Source: Verrucomicrobiota bacterium (GTDB lineage Bacteria > Verrucomicrobiota > Verrucomicrobiia > Opitutales > Opitutaceae). Taken from it: 14,161 nucleotides of DNA. The DNA is taken from contig JAEZGX010000018.1 in NCBI GenBank assembly GCA_023416735.1, positions 1 to 14,161 of the forward strand, in the 5' to 3' direction. The number at the start of each line of letters is the position of its first letter. The stretch's first letter is position 1. The notes under the pieces are model-generated. The model ran no database searches. It was not told the DNA's origin and was given only the letters and a program-made list of their open reading frames with translations. The translations under genes were made by a program, and so were the position numbers. Below, in pieces: positions 6,459 through 14,161 of this stretch.

Positions 6459-7679
6459 ATGTCCGATCGTCCCAGTTCCCTTTCCCGCGCCCGCCGCTGG
6501 TTCTTGTATGCCACCGTCGCGAGCGTGCTTGCCGTTGCCACTTGGTATTTCGGGTTCCGCTCGAATCCCCAGCGCCCGCGCTACCCGCAGCCCGCATGGG
6601 CCGGCACCGAATACCCGCTGAAGGTGCCCGTGCGCACCGTCGCCGCGCGCCGCGAAGACCTTCCCGTTCATCTCAAGGCCATCGGCAGTGTCACGCCGCT
6701 CAATACCGTCACCGTCAAACCCCAGGTCGACGGCCAGCTCCTCCGCGTCGCTTTCGAAGAAGGTCAACGCGTCGAACAAGGCGCCGTGCTCGCCGAAATC
6801 GATCCCGCCCCCTATCGCATCCGCCTCGCTCAAGTCGAAGGACAGCTCCGCCAGAACGTCGCCCGCCTCGAAAGCGCCCGCAGCGATCTCGAGCGTATCC
6901 GAAATCTCCACACGCAAAACCTCGTCACCCAGCAGCAGCTCGACATCCAGCAGGCGCTCGTCGCCGAACGCGAGGGCGCCGTCGCCGCCGATCAGGCCGA
7001 GGTCGACAACGCCCGCCTGCAACTCGCCTACACCCGCGTCGAAGCCCCCATCTCGGGTCGCGCCGGTCTGCGTCGGGTCGACGCCGGCAATCTCGTCCGG
7101 CAATCCGACGCCAACGGTCTCGTCGTCATCACTCAAACGCGTCCGATTTCCGTCACGTTCACCATTCCCGAAGTCGATCTCGCATCCGTTCTGGAGCCCT
7201 ACCAATCCGGCGAGACCATGGTCGTCGAAGCCTGGAATCGCAACGAAACCGCAATTCTCGCCACCGGCCTCCTGAAAACCCTCGATAACCAAATCGACCC
7301 CGCCACCGGCACGCTCCGCCTCAAGGCCGAATTCTCCAACGACGACGAACGCCTCTTTCCCAACCAGTTCGTCAACGTCCGCATGCGTGTCCGCACCCTC
7401 GAGGGCGCCGTCGTGATCCCGTCCGCCGCCGTCCAATTCGGCTCCCGCGGCACCTATGTTTACATCGTCGACGAGAACAACAAAGCGACGATTCGCGACG
7501 TGGTCCTCGGTCCGCTCAGCGGCACGCAGCAGGCCGTCACCAAGGGCATCAATCCGGGCGACGCCGTGGTCCTCGAGGGGCTCGATCGCCTCCGCGAGGG
7601 CAGCAACGTCGTTATCTCCAACGAGCCCGCTCCTTCGTCCGCCGCCCCCACCGCCGCCATCCCCGCCGCTGCGCCGTAG
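6459..7679 (+). CDS. RND efflux periplasmic adaptor (MdtA/AcrA family)
   Basis: Membrane-fusion protein that bridges an RND permease to an outer-membrane channel. The 406-residue chain starts with a membrane anchor (about 14-33) without a lipobox cysteine, so it is tethered by a helix and not by lipid. The first lipoyl half follows (about 82-118, including VKPQVDGQLLRVAFEEGQ), then a helical hairpin (about 119-190, rich in Q, E, R and A), the second lipoyl half (APISGRAGLRRVDAGNLV, 196-213), a beta-barrel domain (about 228-312) and a membrane-proximal domain (about 316-386). The Pro-Ala tail is low complexity. The layout and the two following permeases make an MdtA-like role most likely. ATG 6459 begins the expected N-terminus; no Shine-Dalgarno site is seen. 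A 185-nt repeat-containing gap separates it from the first permease. Confidence 0.94.
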   Translation: MSDRPSSLSRARRWFLYATVASVLAVATWYFGFRSNPQRPRYPQPAWAGTEYPLKVPVRTVAARREDLPVHLKAIGSVTPLNTVTVKPQVDGQLLRVAFEEGQRVEQGAVLAEIDPAPYRIRLAQVEGQLRQNVARLESARSDLERIRNLHTQNLVTQQQLDIQQALVAEREGAVAADQAEVDNARLQLAYTRVEAPISGRAGLRRVDAGNLVRQSDANGLVVITQTRPISVTFTIPEVDLASVLEPYQSGETMVVEAWNRNETAILATGLLKTLDNQIDPATGTLRLKAEFSNDDERLFPNQFVNVRMRVRTLEGAVVIPSAAVQFGSRGTYVYIVDENNKATIRDVVLGPLSGTQQAVTKGINPGDAVVLEGLDRLREGSNVVISNEPAPSSAAPTAAIPAAAP

Positions 7680-7686
7680 CAGGTTA

Positions 7687-7742
7687 GGCGAGCCGTCCCT
7701 GGCGAGCCGCTCCCGGGTCGGCACACTCTCCCGACCGTCCCT
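7687..7742. repeat. Short direct repeats after the adaptor gene
   Basis: GGCGAGCCG occurs at 7687-7695 and 7701-7709, 14 bp apart, and CGTCCCT occurs at 7694-7700 and 7736-7742, 42 bp apart. Both spacings are multiples of 7, like the heptad arrays elsewhere in the window, but the match is weak and could be chance. No gene is visible here. Confidence 0.35.
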
Positions 7743-7756
7743 TTCACTCCCACTTC

Positions 7757-7783
7757 TGTCATTCTGAGCGAAGCGAAGAATCT
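7757..7783. repeat. 27-bp dispersed repeat (TGTCATTCTGAGCG type)
   Basis: The sequence begins TGTCATTCTGAGCG and ends CGAAGAATCT, with GCGAAGCGAAG in the middle. From memory, this phrase recurs many times between genes in genomes of several phyla (Chloroflexota, Acidobacteriota, Verrucomicrobiota and others). Here it splits the adaptor gene from its permeases. A partial internal direct repeat (GCGAAGCGAAG) is visible, but no open reading frame or strong hairpin. Confidence 0.65.
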
Positions 7784-7797
7784 ACGGCGACACCCGC

Positions 7798-7827
7798 TTG
7801 ACGGTTCGCGCGAACCTCTCGCGTCAA
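7798..7827. repeat. Nested palindrome ahead of the first permease
   Basis: A perfect 14-bp palindrome, GGTTCGCGCGAACC (7803-7816), is flanked by TTGACG (7798-7803) and CGTCAA (7822-7827), which are also complementary. It lies 37 nt before the first permease start. It could be an operator, an RNA hairpin or part of the neighbouring dispersed repeat. No T tract follows, so it is not a typical terminator. Confidence 0.45.
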
Positions 7828-7864
7828 CGTCCCCATCGCTTCCCTCGCCCCGCTCGCGTCTTCA

Positions 7865-10800
7865 ATGAATCTCTCCCGCCCTTTCATCCAGCGCCCCGTC
7901 GCGACCACTTTGTTGATGATCGCGCTGCTCCTGTCCGGCGTCATGGCCTACCGCCTTCTGCCCGTCGCCGCGCTGCCGCAGGTGGATTTTCCCACCATCC
8001 AAGTCTTCACGTTCTATCCCGGCGCCAGCCCGACCGTCACCGCCAGCGCCATCACCGCCCCGCTCGAACGCCGTTTCGGCCAGATCCCGGGACTTTCGCA
8101 GATGTCGTCGTCCAGCTCCGGAGGCGCATCCGTAATCACACTACAGTTCTCGCTCGATATCTCGATGAGCGTCGCCGAGCAGGAGGTTCAGGCCGCCATC
8201 GCCGCCGCCGATAACCTTCTCCCCAACGACCTCCCCGCCCCTCCCGTTTACCGCAAGGTCAACCCCGCCGACACCCCCATCCTCACCCTCGCCGTCACCT
8301 CCGCCACCATGCCGCTCCCGCGCGTGCATGACTTGGTGGATACGCGCATCGCCCAGAAACTCGCTCAAATCCCCGGCGTCGGCATGGTCAGCCTCGCCGG
8401 CGGCCAGCGCCCCGCCGTCCGCGTCCAGGTCAACCCCGCCGAACTCGCCGCCCGCGGCCTGAATCTCTCCGACGTCCGCGCCGCCATTTCCTCCGCGAGC
8501 GTCAACCAACCGAAGGGCAGCTTCGACGGCCCGGTCCGCAGCATCCTCATGGACGCCAACGACCAGCTCCGTTCGCCCGAGGAATACCGCGATCTCATCA
8601 TCGCCTGGCAGGACGGCGCTCCGCTCCGCCTGGGCGACGTCGCCACCATCACCAACGCCGCCGAAGACAGTCGCCTCGCCGCCTGGGCCGACACCCTTCC
8701 GGCCGTTCTGATCAACGTCCAACGCCAGCCCGGCGCCAACGTCATCGAGGTCGTCGATCGCGTGCAGGCCATGCTCCCGCAACTCTCCGCGAGCCTGCCC
8801 GCGTCCGTTCAACTCACCATTCTCAGCGACCGCACCCAAAGCATCCGCGCGTCCGTCCGCTCCGTTCAACACGAGCTCATCTTCGCCGTCGGTCTCGTCG
8901 TTCTCGTCACGTTCCTCTTCCTCAAGGATTTCTCCGCCACGATCATCCCAAGCATCGCCGTCCCGCTGTCCCTGATCGGCACGTTCGGCGTGATGTATCT
9001 CGCCGGCTACTCGCTCAACATTCTCACGTTGATGGCGCTCACCATCGCCACCGGCTTCGTCGTCGACGACGCCATCGTGATGATGGAAAACATCGCGCGG
9101 TATCGGGAACAAGGATACTCCGCCATGGACGCCGCGTTGAAGGGCGCCTCGCAGATCGGCTTCACGCTCATCTCGCTCACGCTTTCGCTCATCGCCGTCC
9201 TCATCCCCTTGTTGTTCATGGGCGATGTCGTCGGCCGCCTCTTCCACGAGTTCGCCATCTCGCTCTCGGTCTCGATCCTCATCTCGCTGGTCGTCTCGCT
9301 CACGCTCACGCCGATGATGTGCGCGCGCATGCTCAAGCACGCGCACGCGCACTCGCCCGAAAAACCCGGCTTCCTCGATCGTGTCATCGAACGCTACGGG
9401 GTGTGGCTGGACTGGGTCCTCGCTCACCAGCGCCTCGCCCTCCTCGCCACCGTCGCGACTTTGGCCGTCACCGCGCTGCTCTACATCGTCGTCCCGAAAG
9501 GCTTCTTCCCCATTCAGGACAACGCCGCCATCCAGGCGGTCACCGAGGCGCCGCAGTCGATTTCGTTCTCCGCCATGGCCGAACGCCAGCATGCGCTCGG
9601 CGCCAAGATCCTCGAAGATCCCGCCGTCCGCAGCCTGTCGTCCTTCATCGGCGTCGATGGCACCAACGCCACGCTCAACAGCGGCCGCATGCTCATCAAC
9701 CTGCTCCCGCACGGCGAACGCAGCGAATCCGCCACCGAGATCATCGAGCGTCTCCGCGAACGCGCCCGCGACGTTCCCGGCATCACGCTCTACATGCAAC
9801 CGGTGCAGGAGCTCACCATCGAGGACCGCGTCAGCCGCACCCAATTCCAGTTCATGCTGACCACGCCCGACGAGGAACTGCTCCACGAATGGGTGCCGCG
9901 CTTCGTCAACCACCTGCGCCAAAATCCCGCCCTCAGCGACGTTGCCAGCGACCTCCAAAACCGCGGCCTCCAGGCGTTCTTCGAAATCAATCGCGACGCC
10001 GCCAGCCGCCTCGGTATCAGCGTCGCGGATATCGACGACGCCCTCTACAGCGCGTTCGGCCAGCGCCAGATTTCCACGCTCTTCACCCAAGCCTCCCAAT
10101 ATCGCGTCATTCTCGAGGTCGATCCTCGCCTCGTCGACGGGCCCGAGGCCCTCGAGCGCATTTTCGTCAACCCGCGCAACGGCGCTCCCGTCCCGCTCTC
10201 CAGCGTCGGCCAGGTCGTCGAACGCCGCGCCCCGCTCCTCCTCAACCGCGTCGGCCAATTCCCCGCCGCCACCATCTCCTTCAATCTCGGCGCCGGCGCT
10301 TCCCTCGGCGAAGCCGTCGCCGCCATTGAACAGGCCTCGCTCGACCTCGAGCTCCCCCCTTCCATCGAACTCCGTTTCCAAGGCGCGGCGCACGCCTTCC
10401 GCTCGTCGCTTTCCAGCACGCTTTGGCTGATCCTCGCCGCGATCGTCACGATGTATATCGTGCTCGGCGTCCTCTACGAGAGCGCGATCCATCCGATCAC
10501 CATTCTCTCCACGCTGCCATCCGCCGCCGTCGGCGCACTGCTCGCGTTGTGGATTACCGGCCAGCCTTTGGACATGATCGCCGTCATCGGCATCATTCTC
10601 CTCATCGGCCTCGTGAAGAAAAACGGCATCATGATGATCGACTTCGCCCTCGAGGCCGAACGCCGCGAAAAACTCTCGCCCCTCGCCGCCATCCGCCAGG
10701 CCGCGTTGCTCCGCTTCCGCCCGATTCTCATGACCACGCTCGCCGCCTTGTTCGGCGCGCTTCCGCTCATGTTGTCCACCGGCTCCGGCGCCGAGCTCCG

Positions 10801-10972
10801 TCAACCGCTCGGCCTCGTCATGGTCGGCGGCCTCCTCGTGAGCCAGGTGCTCACGCTTTTCACCACGCCGGTCGTCTATCTGTTCTTCGATCGCCTCGGC
10901 CACCGACGCTCGCGCAATCGTCAGGAAACCCGCGCCGTCCCTGCCGAGCCGCAACCCGCCCTCGCCCAATGA
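7865..10972 (+). CDS. RND multidrug efflux permease, first subunit (MdtB-like)
   Basis: Inner-membrane proton/drug antiporter of the HAE1 RND family, 1035 residues, which is the full family length. It has 12 expected membrane segments: TM1 at about 10-29, TM2-7 from about 337 to 550, TM8-12 from about 854 to 1020, and two large periplasmic porter loops (about 37-332 and 555-850). The proton-relay aspartates D401 and D402 in GFVVDDAIVMMENIARY (TM4) and the lysine K919 in GLVKKNGIMMIDFA (TM10) are present, so it should be active. The N-terminus MNLSRPFIQRPVA is typical and supports ATG 7865; no Shine-Dalgarno site is seen. The paralogous permease begins 4 nt after its stop, which points to tight co-translation and, as known for E. 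coli MdtB and MdtC, possible mixed trimers. Substrates cannot be read from sequence. Confidence 0.95.
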   Translation: MNLSRPFIQRPVATTLLMIALLLSGVMAYRLLPVAALPQVDFPTIQVFTFYPGASPTVTASAITAPLERRFGQIPGLSQMSSSSSGGASVITLQFSLDISMSVAEQEVQAAIAAADNLLPNDLPAPPVYRKVNPADTPILTLAVTSATMPLPRVHDLVDTRIAQKLAQIPGVGMVSLAGGQRPAVRVQVNPAELAARGLNLSDVRAAISSASVNQPKGSFDGPVRSILMDANDQLRSPEEYRDLIIAWQDGAPLRLGDVATITNAAEDSRLAAWADTLPAVLINVQRQPGANVIEVVDRVQAMLPQLSASLPASVQLTILSDRTQSIRASVRSVQHELIFAVGLVVLVTFLFLKDFSATIIPSIAVPLSLIGTFGVMYLAGYSLNILTLMALTIATGFVVDDAIVMMENIARYREQGYSAMDAALKGASQIGFTLISLTLSLIAVLIPLLFMGDVVGRLFHEFAISLSVSILISLVVSLTLTPMMCARMLKHAHAHSPEKPGFLDRVIERYGVWLDWVLAHQRLALLATVATLAVTALLYIVVPKGFFPIQDNAAIQAVTEAPQSISFSAMAERQHALGAKILEDPAVRSLSSFIGVDGTNATLNSGRMLINLLPHGERSESATEIIERLRERARDVPGITLYMQPVQELTIEDRVSRTQFQFMLTTPDEELLHEWVPRFVNHLRQNPALSDVASDLQNRGLQAFFEINRDAASRLGISVADIDDALYSAFGQRQISTLFTQASQYRVILEVDPRLVDGPEALERIFVNPRNGAPVPLSSVGQVVERRAPLLLNRVGQFPAATISFNLGAGASLGEAVAAIEQASLDLELPPSIELRFQGAAHAFRSSLSSTLWLILAAIVTMYIVLGVLYESAIHPITILSTLPSAAVGALLALWITGQPLDMIAVIGIILLIGLVKKNGIMMIDFALEAERREKLSPLAAIRQAALLRFRPILMTTLAALFGALPLMLSTGSGAELRQPLGLVMVGGLLVSQVLTLFTTPVVYLFFDRLGHRRSRNRQETRAVPAEPQPALAQ

Positions 10973-10976
10973 GCCG

Positions 10977-13900
10977 ATGAACCTCTCCCGCCCCTTCATC
11001 CGCCGTCCCATCGCCAGCGCGCTCATTGCGATCGCGATCGTCCTTCTCGGCGTCCTCTCCTACACGCTGCTGCCCGTCGCGCCGCTTCCACAGGTCGATT
11101 TCCCGACGATCCAGGTTTACGCGCAACTTCCCGGTGCCAGCCCCGAAACGATGGCCTCGAGCGTCGCCACGCCGCTCGAACGCGCGCTCGGCAGCATCGC
11201 CGGCATCACCGGCATCCGCTCCAACAGCAGCCAGGGTTCCTCCAACATCACCCTGGAATTCGATTTCGACCGCAACATCGACGACGCCGCTCGCGACGTC
11301 CAAGCCGCACTCAACGCCGCCCGCGGACAACTTCCGTCCGGCATGCCGCGCAATCCGAGCTACCGCAAAATCAACCCGTCGCAGGCGCCCATTCTCGGCC
11401 TCGCCCTCAGCTCGCCCAATCTCGCTCCGGGCGATCTCTACGACACCGCTTCCACCATCCTCGCTCAAAAACTTTCCCAGGTTAACGGCGTCGGCGAAGT
11501 CCAGGTCTGGGGCAGCTCGCTTCCGGCCGTTCGCATTCAACTCAACCCCAACGCCCTCGCGCATCACGGCATCGCCCTCGACGAGGTCCGCCGCGCCATC
11601 ACCGAAACCAACTCGCTCCGGCCGCGCGGCATGATTGAATCCGACGAGCGCCACTGGCAGGTCCAAACCAGCGATCAGCTCCGCCGCGCCGCCGAATACC
11701 GCCCACTTATCATCCGCTACAAAGACGGCGCGCCCGTTCGCCTCAGCGATGTCGCGCTTGTCACCGACTCCGTCGAAAACCGCTACGCCAGCGGCTTCCA
11801 CAATCACCGGCCCGCCGTCCTCCTCATGGTCCTGCGCCAGCCCGGCGCCAACATCGTCGCCACGATCGACAACATCAAGGACCAGCTCCCCGGCCTCCGC
11901 GCCCTCCTCCCCGGCGACGCCAACCTCGATGTCATCATGGACCGTTCGCCGGGCATCCGCGCGACGCTTCACGAGGCTCGCTTCACGCTCATTCTCGCCG
12001 CGGGTCTCGTGATGCTCGTGGTCCTGCTCTTCCTCGGCAACGCCCGCGCCGCCCTCATCCCTTCGCTCGCCATTCCAGTCTCCCTGATCGGCTCGTTCGC
12101 GATCATGTATCTCTACGGGTTTTCGCTGAACAACCTGTCGCTGATGGCGCTCATCGTCGCCGCGGGACTCGTGGTGGACGACGCCATCGTCGTCCTCGAA
12201 AACATCTCCCGCCACATCGAGAACGGCCTTTCCCCTCTGCGCGCCTCCCTTCGCGGCGCCGGGGAAGTCGGGTTCACGCTCCTCGCGATGAACCTCTCCC
12301 TTGTCACCGTCTTCATCTCGATCCTCTTCATGGGCGGGCTCGTCGAACGGCTCTTCCGCGAGTTCTCCATCACGCTCGCCGCCGCGATGCTCGTCTCGCT
12401 CGCGGTCTCCCTCACGCTCACGCCGAGTCTCTGCTCCCGCTGGCTGAAAGCGAAACACCGTTCGCCGCAAGCGCCCGGCTCCATTGAGCCCGTTCTCCCC
12501 TACCCGCGCTGGGGCCTGCGCAACCTCAGCGAGCGTTCCTTCAACGCCGTCCGCAACCTCTACTCGCGTTCGCTCACGTGGACCCTTCGCCATCCCACGC
12601 TGATGCTCCTCATCTTCTTCGGCACCGTCGCGCTCAACGTCGCGATGTATGTCACGATCCCGAAAGGCTTCCTCCCCGAACAAGACACCGGCCAGCTCAA
12701 CGGTTGGGTCCGCGGCGACGACGGTTTCTCCTTCCAAGTCATGCAGCCGAAGATCGAGGCCTACCGCCAAATCCTCCTGCAAGATCCCGCCATCGCCGAC
12801 GTCGCCGGCATGAGCGGCGGCGGCGGCGGTCTCAGCAACGCCTGGATGATGATCCGCCTCAAACCGCTCGACGAACGCGGCGTCTCCGCCACTGAGGTCG
12901 TCAACCGCATCCGCCGCTCCCTTCCTCCCGTGGCCGGCGGCAATCTCTGGCTCAGCGTCTCCCAGGACATCCAGATGCCACGCACCGGAAACTCCGGCTC
13001 CTACGATTTCACCCTGCTCTCCGACGACCTCCATCTCCTTCGGCAATGGGCGCCGAAGGTCGCGACCAAACTCCAGACGCTCCCGGAGCTCACCGACGTG
13101 GACGGCCCTTCCGACGAGGGCGCGAAACAGGTCACGCTCACGATCGACCGCGAAGCCGCGCGCCGCCTCGGCGTCGACATGCAAATGATCACGCAGGTGC
13201 TGAACAACTCCTTCAGCCAGCGCCAAATCTCCACGATCTACAATCCGCTCAACCAATACCGCGTCGTGATGGAGCTCACGCCGGAATACACCCAGGATCC
13301 CGTCGTCCTCGATCAGGTCCAGGTGATCGGCCGCGACGGCTCGCGCATTCCGCTGTCCGCCTTCACGCGCTACGATTTCTCCCTCGTCAACGACCGCGTG
13401 AACCACCGCAGCCAGTTCGCCTCCGAAAACGTCGGCTTCTCCCTCGCGCCCGGCGTCTCGCTCGAACAAGCCCTCGCCGCGATCGACCAAGCCATGGCCG
13501 AAATCATGTTGCCCTCGCAGATCCAGGGCACGCTCGGCGGCACCGCGCAGACGTTTCAACAAAGCCTGCAAAAACAACCGCTCCTCATCCTCGGCGTCCT
13601 CGTCGCCGTCTACCTCGTCCTCGGCATTCTCTACGAAAGCACCGTTCATCCGCTCACGATTCTTTCGACGCTGCCCTCCGCCGGTCTCGGCGCACTTCTC
13701 GCGCTCCGGCTCACCGACACGGAGTTCACGCTCATCGCGCTCCTCGGCCTGTTCCTCCTCATCGGCATCGTAATGAAAAATGCGATACTCATGATCGACT
13801 TCGCGCTCGCCACCGAACGCGCCGACGGCCGCTCCCCGCGCGATGCCATCTACGAAGCCGCGCTCCTCCGCCTGCGCCCGATCCTGATGACCAACATCGC

Positions 13901-14129
13901 CGCGCTCCTCGGCGCGCTGCCGCTCGTCCTCGCTACCGGCGAGGGCGTCGAAATGCGCCGCCCGCTCGGCCTCGCCATCGTCGGCGGCCTCTTCGTCAGC
14001 CAGCTCCTCACGCTCTACACCGTCCCCGTTGTTTACCTCTGGCTCGATCGCGCCCGCCTCCGCCTCCGCGCCACCTTCTCCCGCCGCGCTCCCTCCCCCG
14101 TCACCAACCCCCTCCCCGCCAACCGCTGA
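10977..14129 (+). CDS. RND multidrug efflux permease, second subunit (MdtC-like)
   Basis: A second full-length HAE1 RND permease of 1050 residues, clearly paralogous to the one before it (same MNLSRPFI-RRP-type opening, same loop order and shared ILYES-HPLTILSTLPSA stretch after TM8). The TM4 aspartates D401 and D402 in GLVVDDAIVVLENISRH and the TM10 lysine K934 in GIVMKNAILMIDFA are kept, so both copies look catalytically competent. The central cytoplasmic linker after TM6 is longer than in the first copy and Pro/Arg-rich (about residues 490-530). The tail is a short Arg/Pro-rich extension. It begins 4 nt after the first permease, is the last gene seen, and only 32 nt remain before the window ends. 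An outer-membrane factor could follow outside. Confidence 0.95.
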   Translation: MNLSRPFIRRPIASALIAIAIVLLGVLSYTLLPVAPLPQVDFPTIQVYAQLPGASPETMASSVATPLERALGSIAGITGIRSNSSQGSSNITLEFDFDRNIDDAARDVQAALNAARGQLPSGMPRNPSYRKINPSQAPILGLALSSPNLAPGDLYDTASTILAQKLSQVNGVGEVQVWGSSLPAVRIQLNPNALAHHGIALDEVRRAITETNSLRPRGMIESDERHWQVQTSDQLRRAAEYRPLIIRYKDGAPVRLSDVALVTDSVENRYASGFHNHRPAVLLMVLRQPGANIVATIDNIKDQLPGLRALLPGDANLDVIMDRSPGIRATLHEARFTLILAAGLVMLVVLLFLGNARAALIPSLAIPVSLIGSFAIMYLYGFSLNNLSLMALIVAAGLVVDDAIVVLENISRHIENGLSPLRASLRGAGEVGFTLLAMNLSLVTVFISILFMGGLVERLFREFSITLAAAMLVSLAVSLTLTPSLCSRWLKAKHRSPQAPGSIEPVLPYPRWGLRNLSERSFNAVRNLYSRSLTWTLRHPTLMLLIFFGTVALNVAMYVTIPKGFLPEQDTGQLNGWVRGDDGFSFQVMQPKIEAYRQILLQDPAIADVAGMSGGGGGLSNAWMMIRLKPLDERGVSATEVVNRIRRSLPPVAGGNLWLSVSQDIQMPRTGNSGSYDFTLLSDDLHLLRQWAPKVATKLQTLPELTDVDGPSDEGAKQVTLTIDREAARRLGVDMQMITQVLNNSFSQRQISTIYNPLNQYRVVMELTPEYTQDPVVLDQVQVIGRDGSRIPLSAFTRYDFSLVNDRVNHRSQFASENVGFSLAPGVSLEQALAAIDQAMAEIMLPSQIQGTLGGTAQTFQQSLQKQPLLILGVLVAVYLVLGILYESTVHPLTILSTLPSAGLGALLALRLTDTEFTLIALLGLFLLIGIVMKNAILMIDFALATERADGRSPRDAIYEAALLRLRPILMTNIAALLGALPLVLATGEGVEMRRPLGLAIVGGLFVSQLLTLYTVPVVYLWLDRARLRLRATFSRRAPSPVTNPLPANR

Positions 14130-14161
14130 CCATCCGCCCCCTCCCCGACCTCGTTCTCTTC

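Noticed and set aside
6447..7724. A 425-codon minus-strand open frame opposite the adaptor
   Set aside because: Gly/Asp/Glu-rich complement of the adaptor reading frame, without family similarity.
8141..11026. A 961-codon minus-strand open frame opposite the first permease
   Set aside because: Its composition (runs of D, E, G, R and A) is what the complement of a GC-rich coding frame gives. It has no family features, while the plus-strand permease is full length with all motifs.
10860..13649. A 929-codon minus-strand open frame opposite the second permease
   Set aside because: Same reason: a shadow of strong third-position C/G bias, with no recognisable domain or start context.

Overview
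This is a GC-rich bacterial window with two divergent gene blocks. The strong C/G preference at codon third positions, MdtABC-type RND pump genes (a Gram-negative envelope), a DUF2934-like small protein, few recognisable Shine-Dalgarno sites, and gaps filled with text-like dispersed repeats all suggest a Verrucomicrobiota (Opitutales-like) or related chromosome. That placement is an inference; nothing in the window proves it.

Minus-strand block (about 6191 down to 20), in order of transcription: a 61-residue DUF2934-like protein, a membrane-bound hybrid histidine kinase (dCache-like sensor, PAS, HisKA, HATPase, receiver), nicotinate phosphoribosyltransferase (pncB), a Nudix hydrolase of ADP-ribose pyrophosphatase type, and nicotinamidase (pncA). 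An intrinsic terminator at 20-52 closes the block. PncA turns nicotinamide into nicotinate and PncB turns nicotinate into NaMN. The Nudix enzyme probably hydrolyses ADP-ribose left by NAD breakdown. Together they form a compact Preiss-Handler/NAD-salvage cluster.

Plus-strand block (6459-14129): a complete tripartite-pump inner-membrane part, with a periplasmic adaptor (MdtA-like) followed by two paralogous RND permeases (MdtB- and MdtC-like, 4 nt apart). No outer-membrane factor lies in the window. The two blocks diverge from about 6192-6458.

The most unusual material is between the genes. Three places (about 926-1026, 1666-1686, 3213-3247) carry degenerate 7-bp-period repeats with a G/C-Y-T-C core. 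Four copies of a 20-30 bp unit of the form CCACGGATGGACNCGGATG lie in the NAD cluster, two of them facing each other around the pncA-nudix gap. A 27-bp repeat (7757-7783) sits between the adaptor and permease genes. The repeats reach into genes: they supply the hybrid kinase stop codon and the apparent C-terminal tail of PncB, and they create false upstream starts for the Nudix gene. I see no tRNA, rRNA, CRISPR array, insertion sequence or phage gene. No wholly new defence or biosynthetic system is evident; the repeat families are the main lead.
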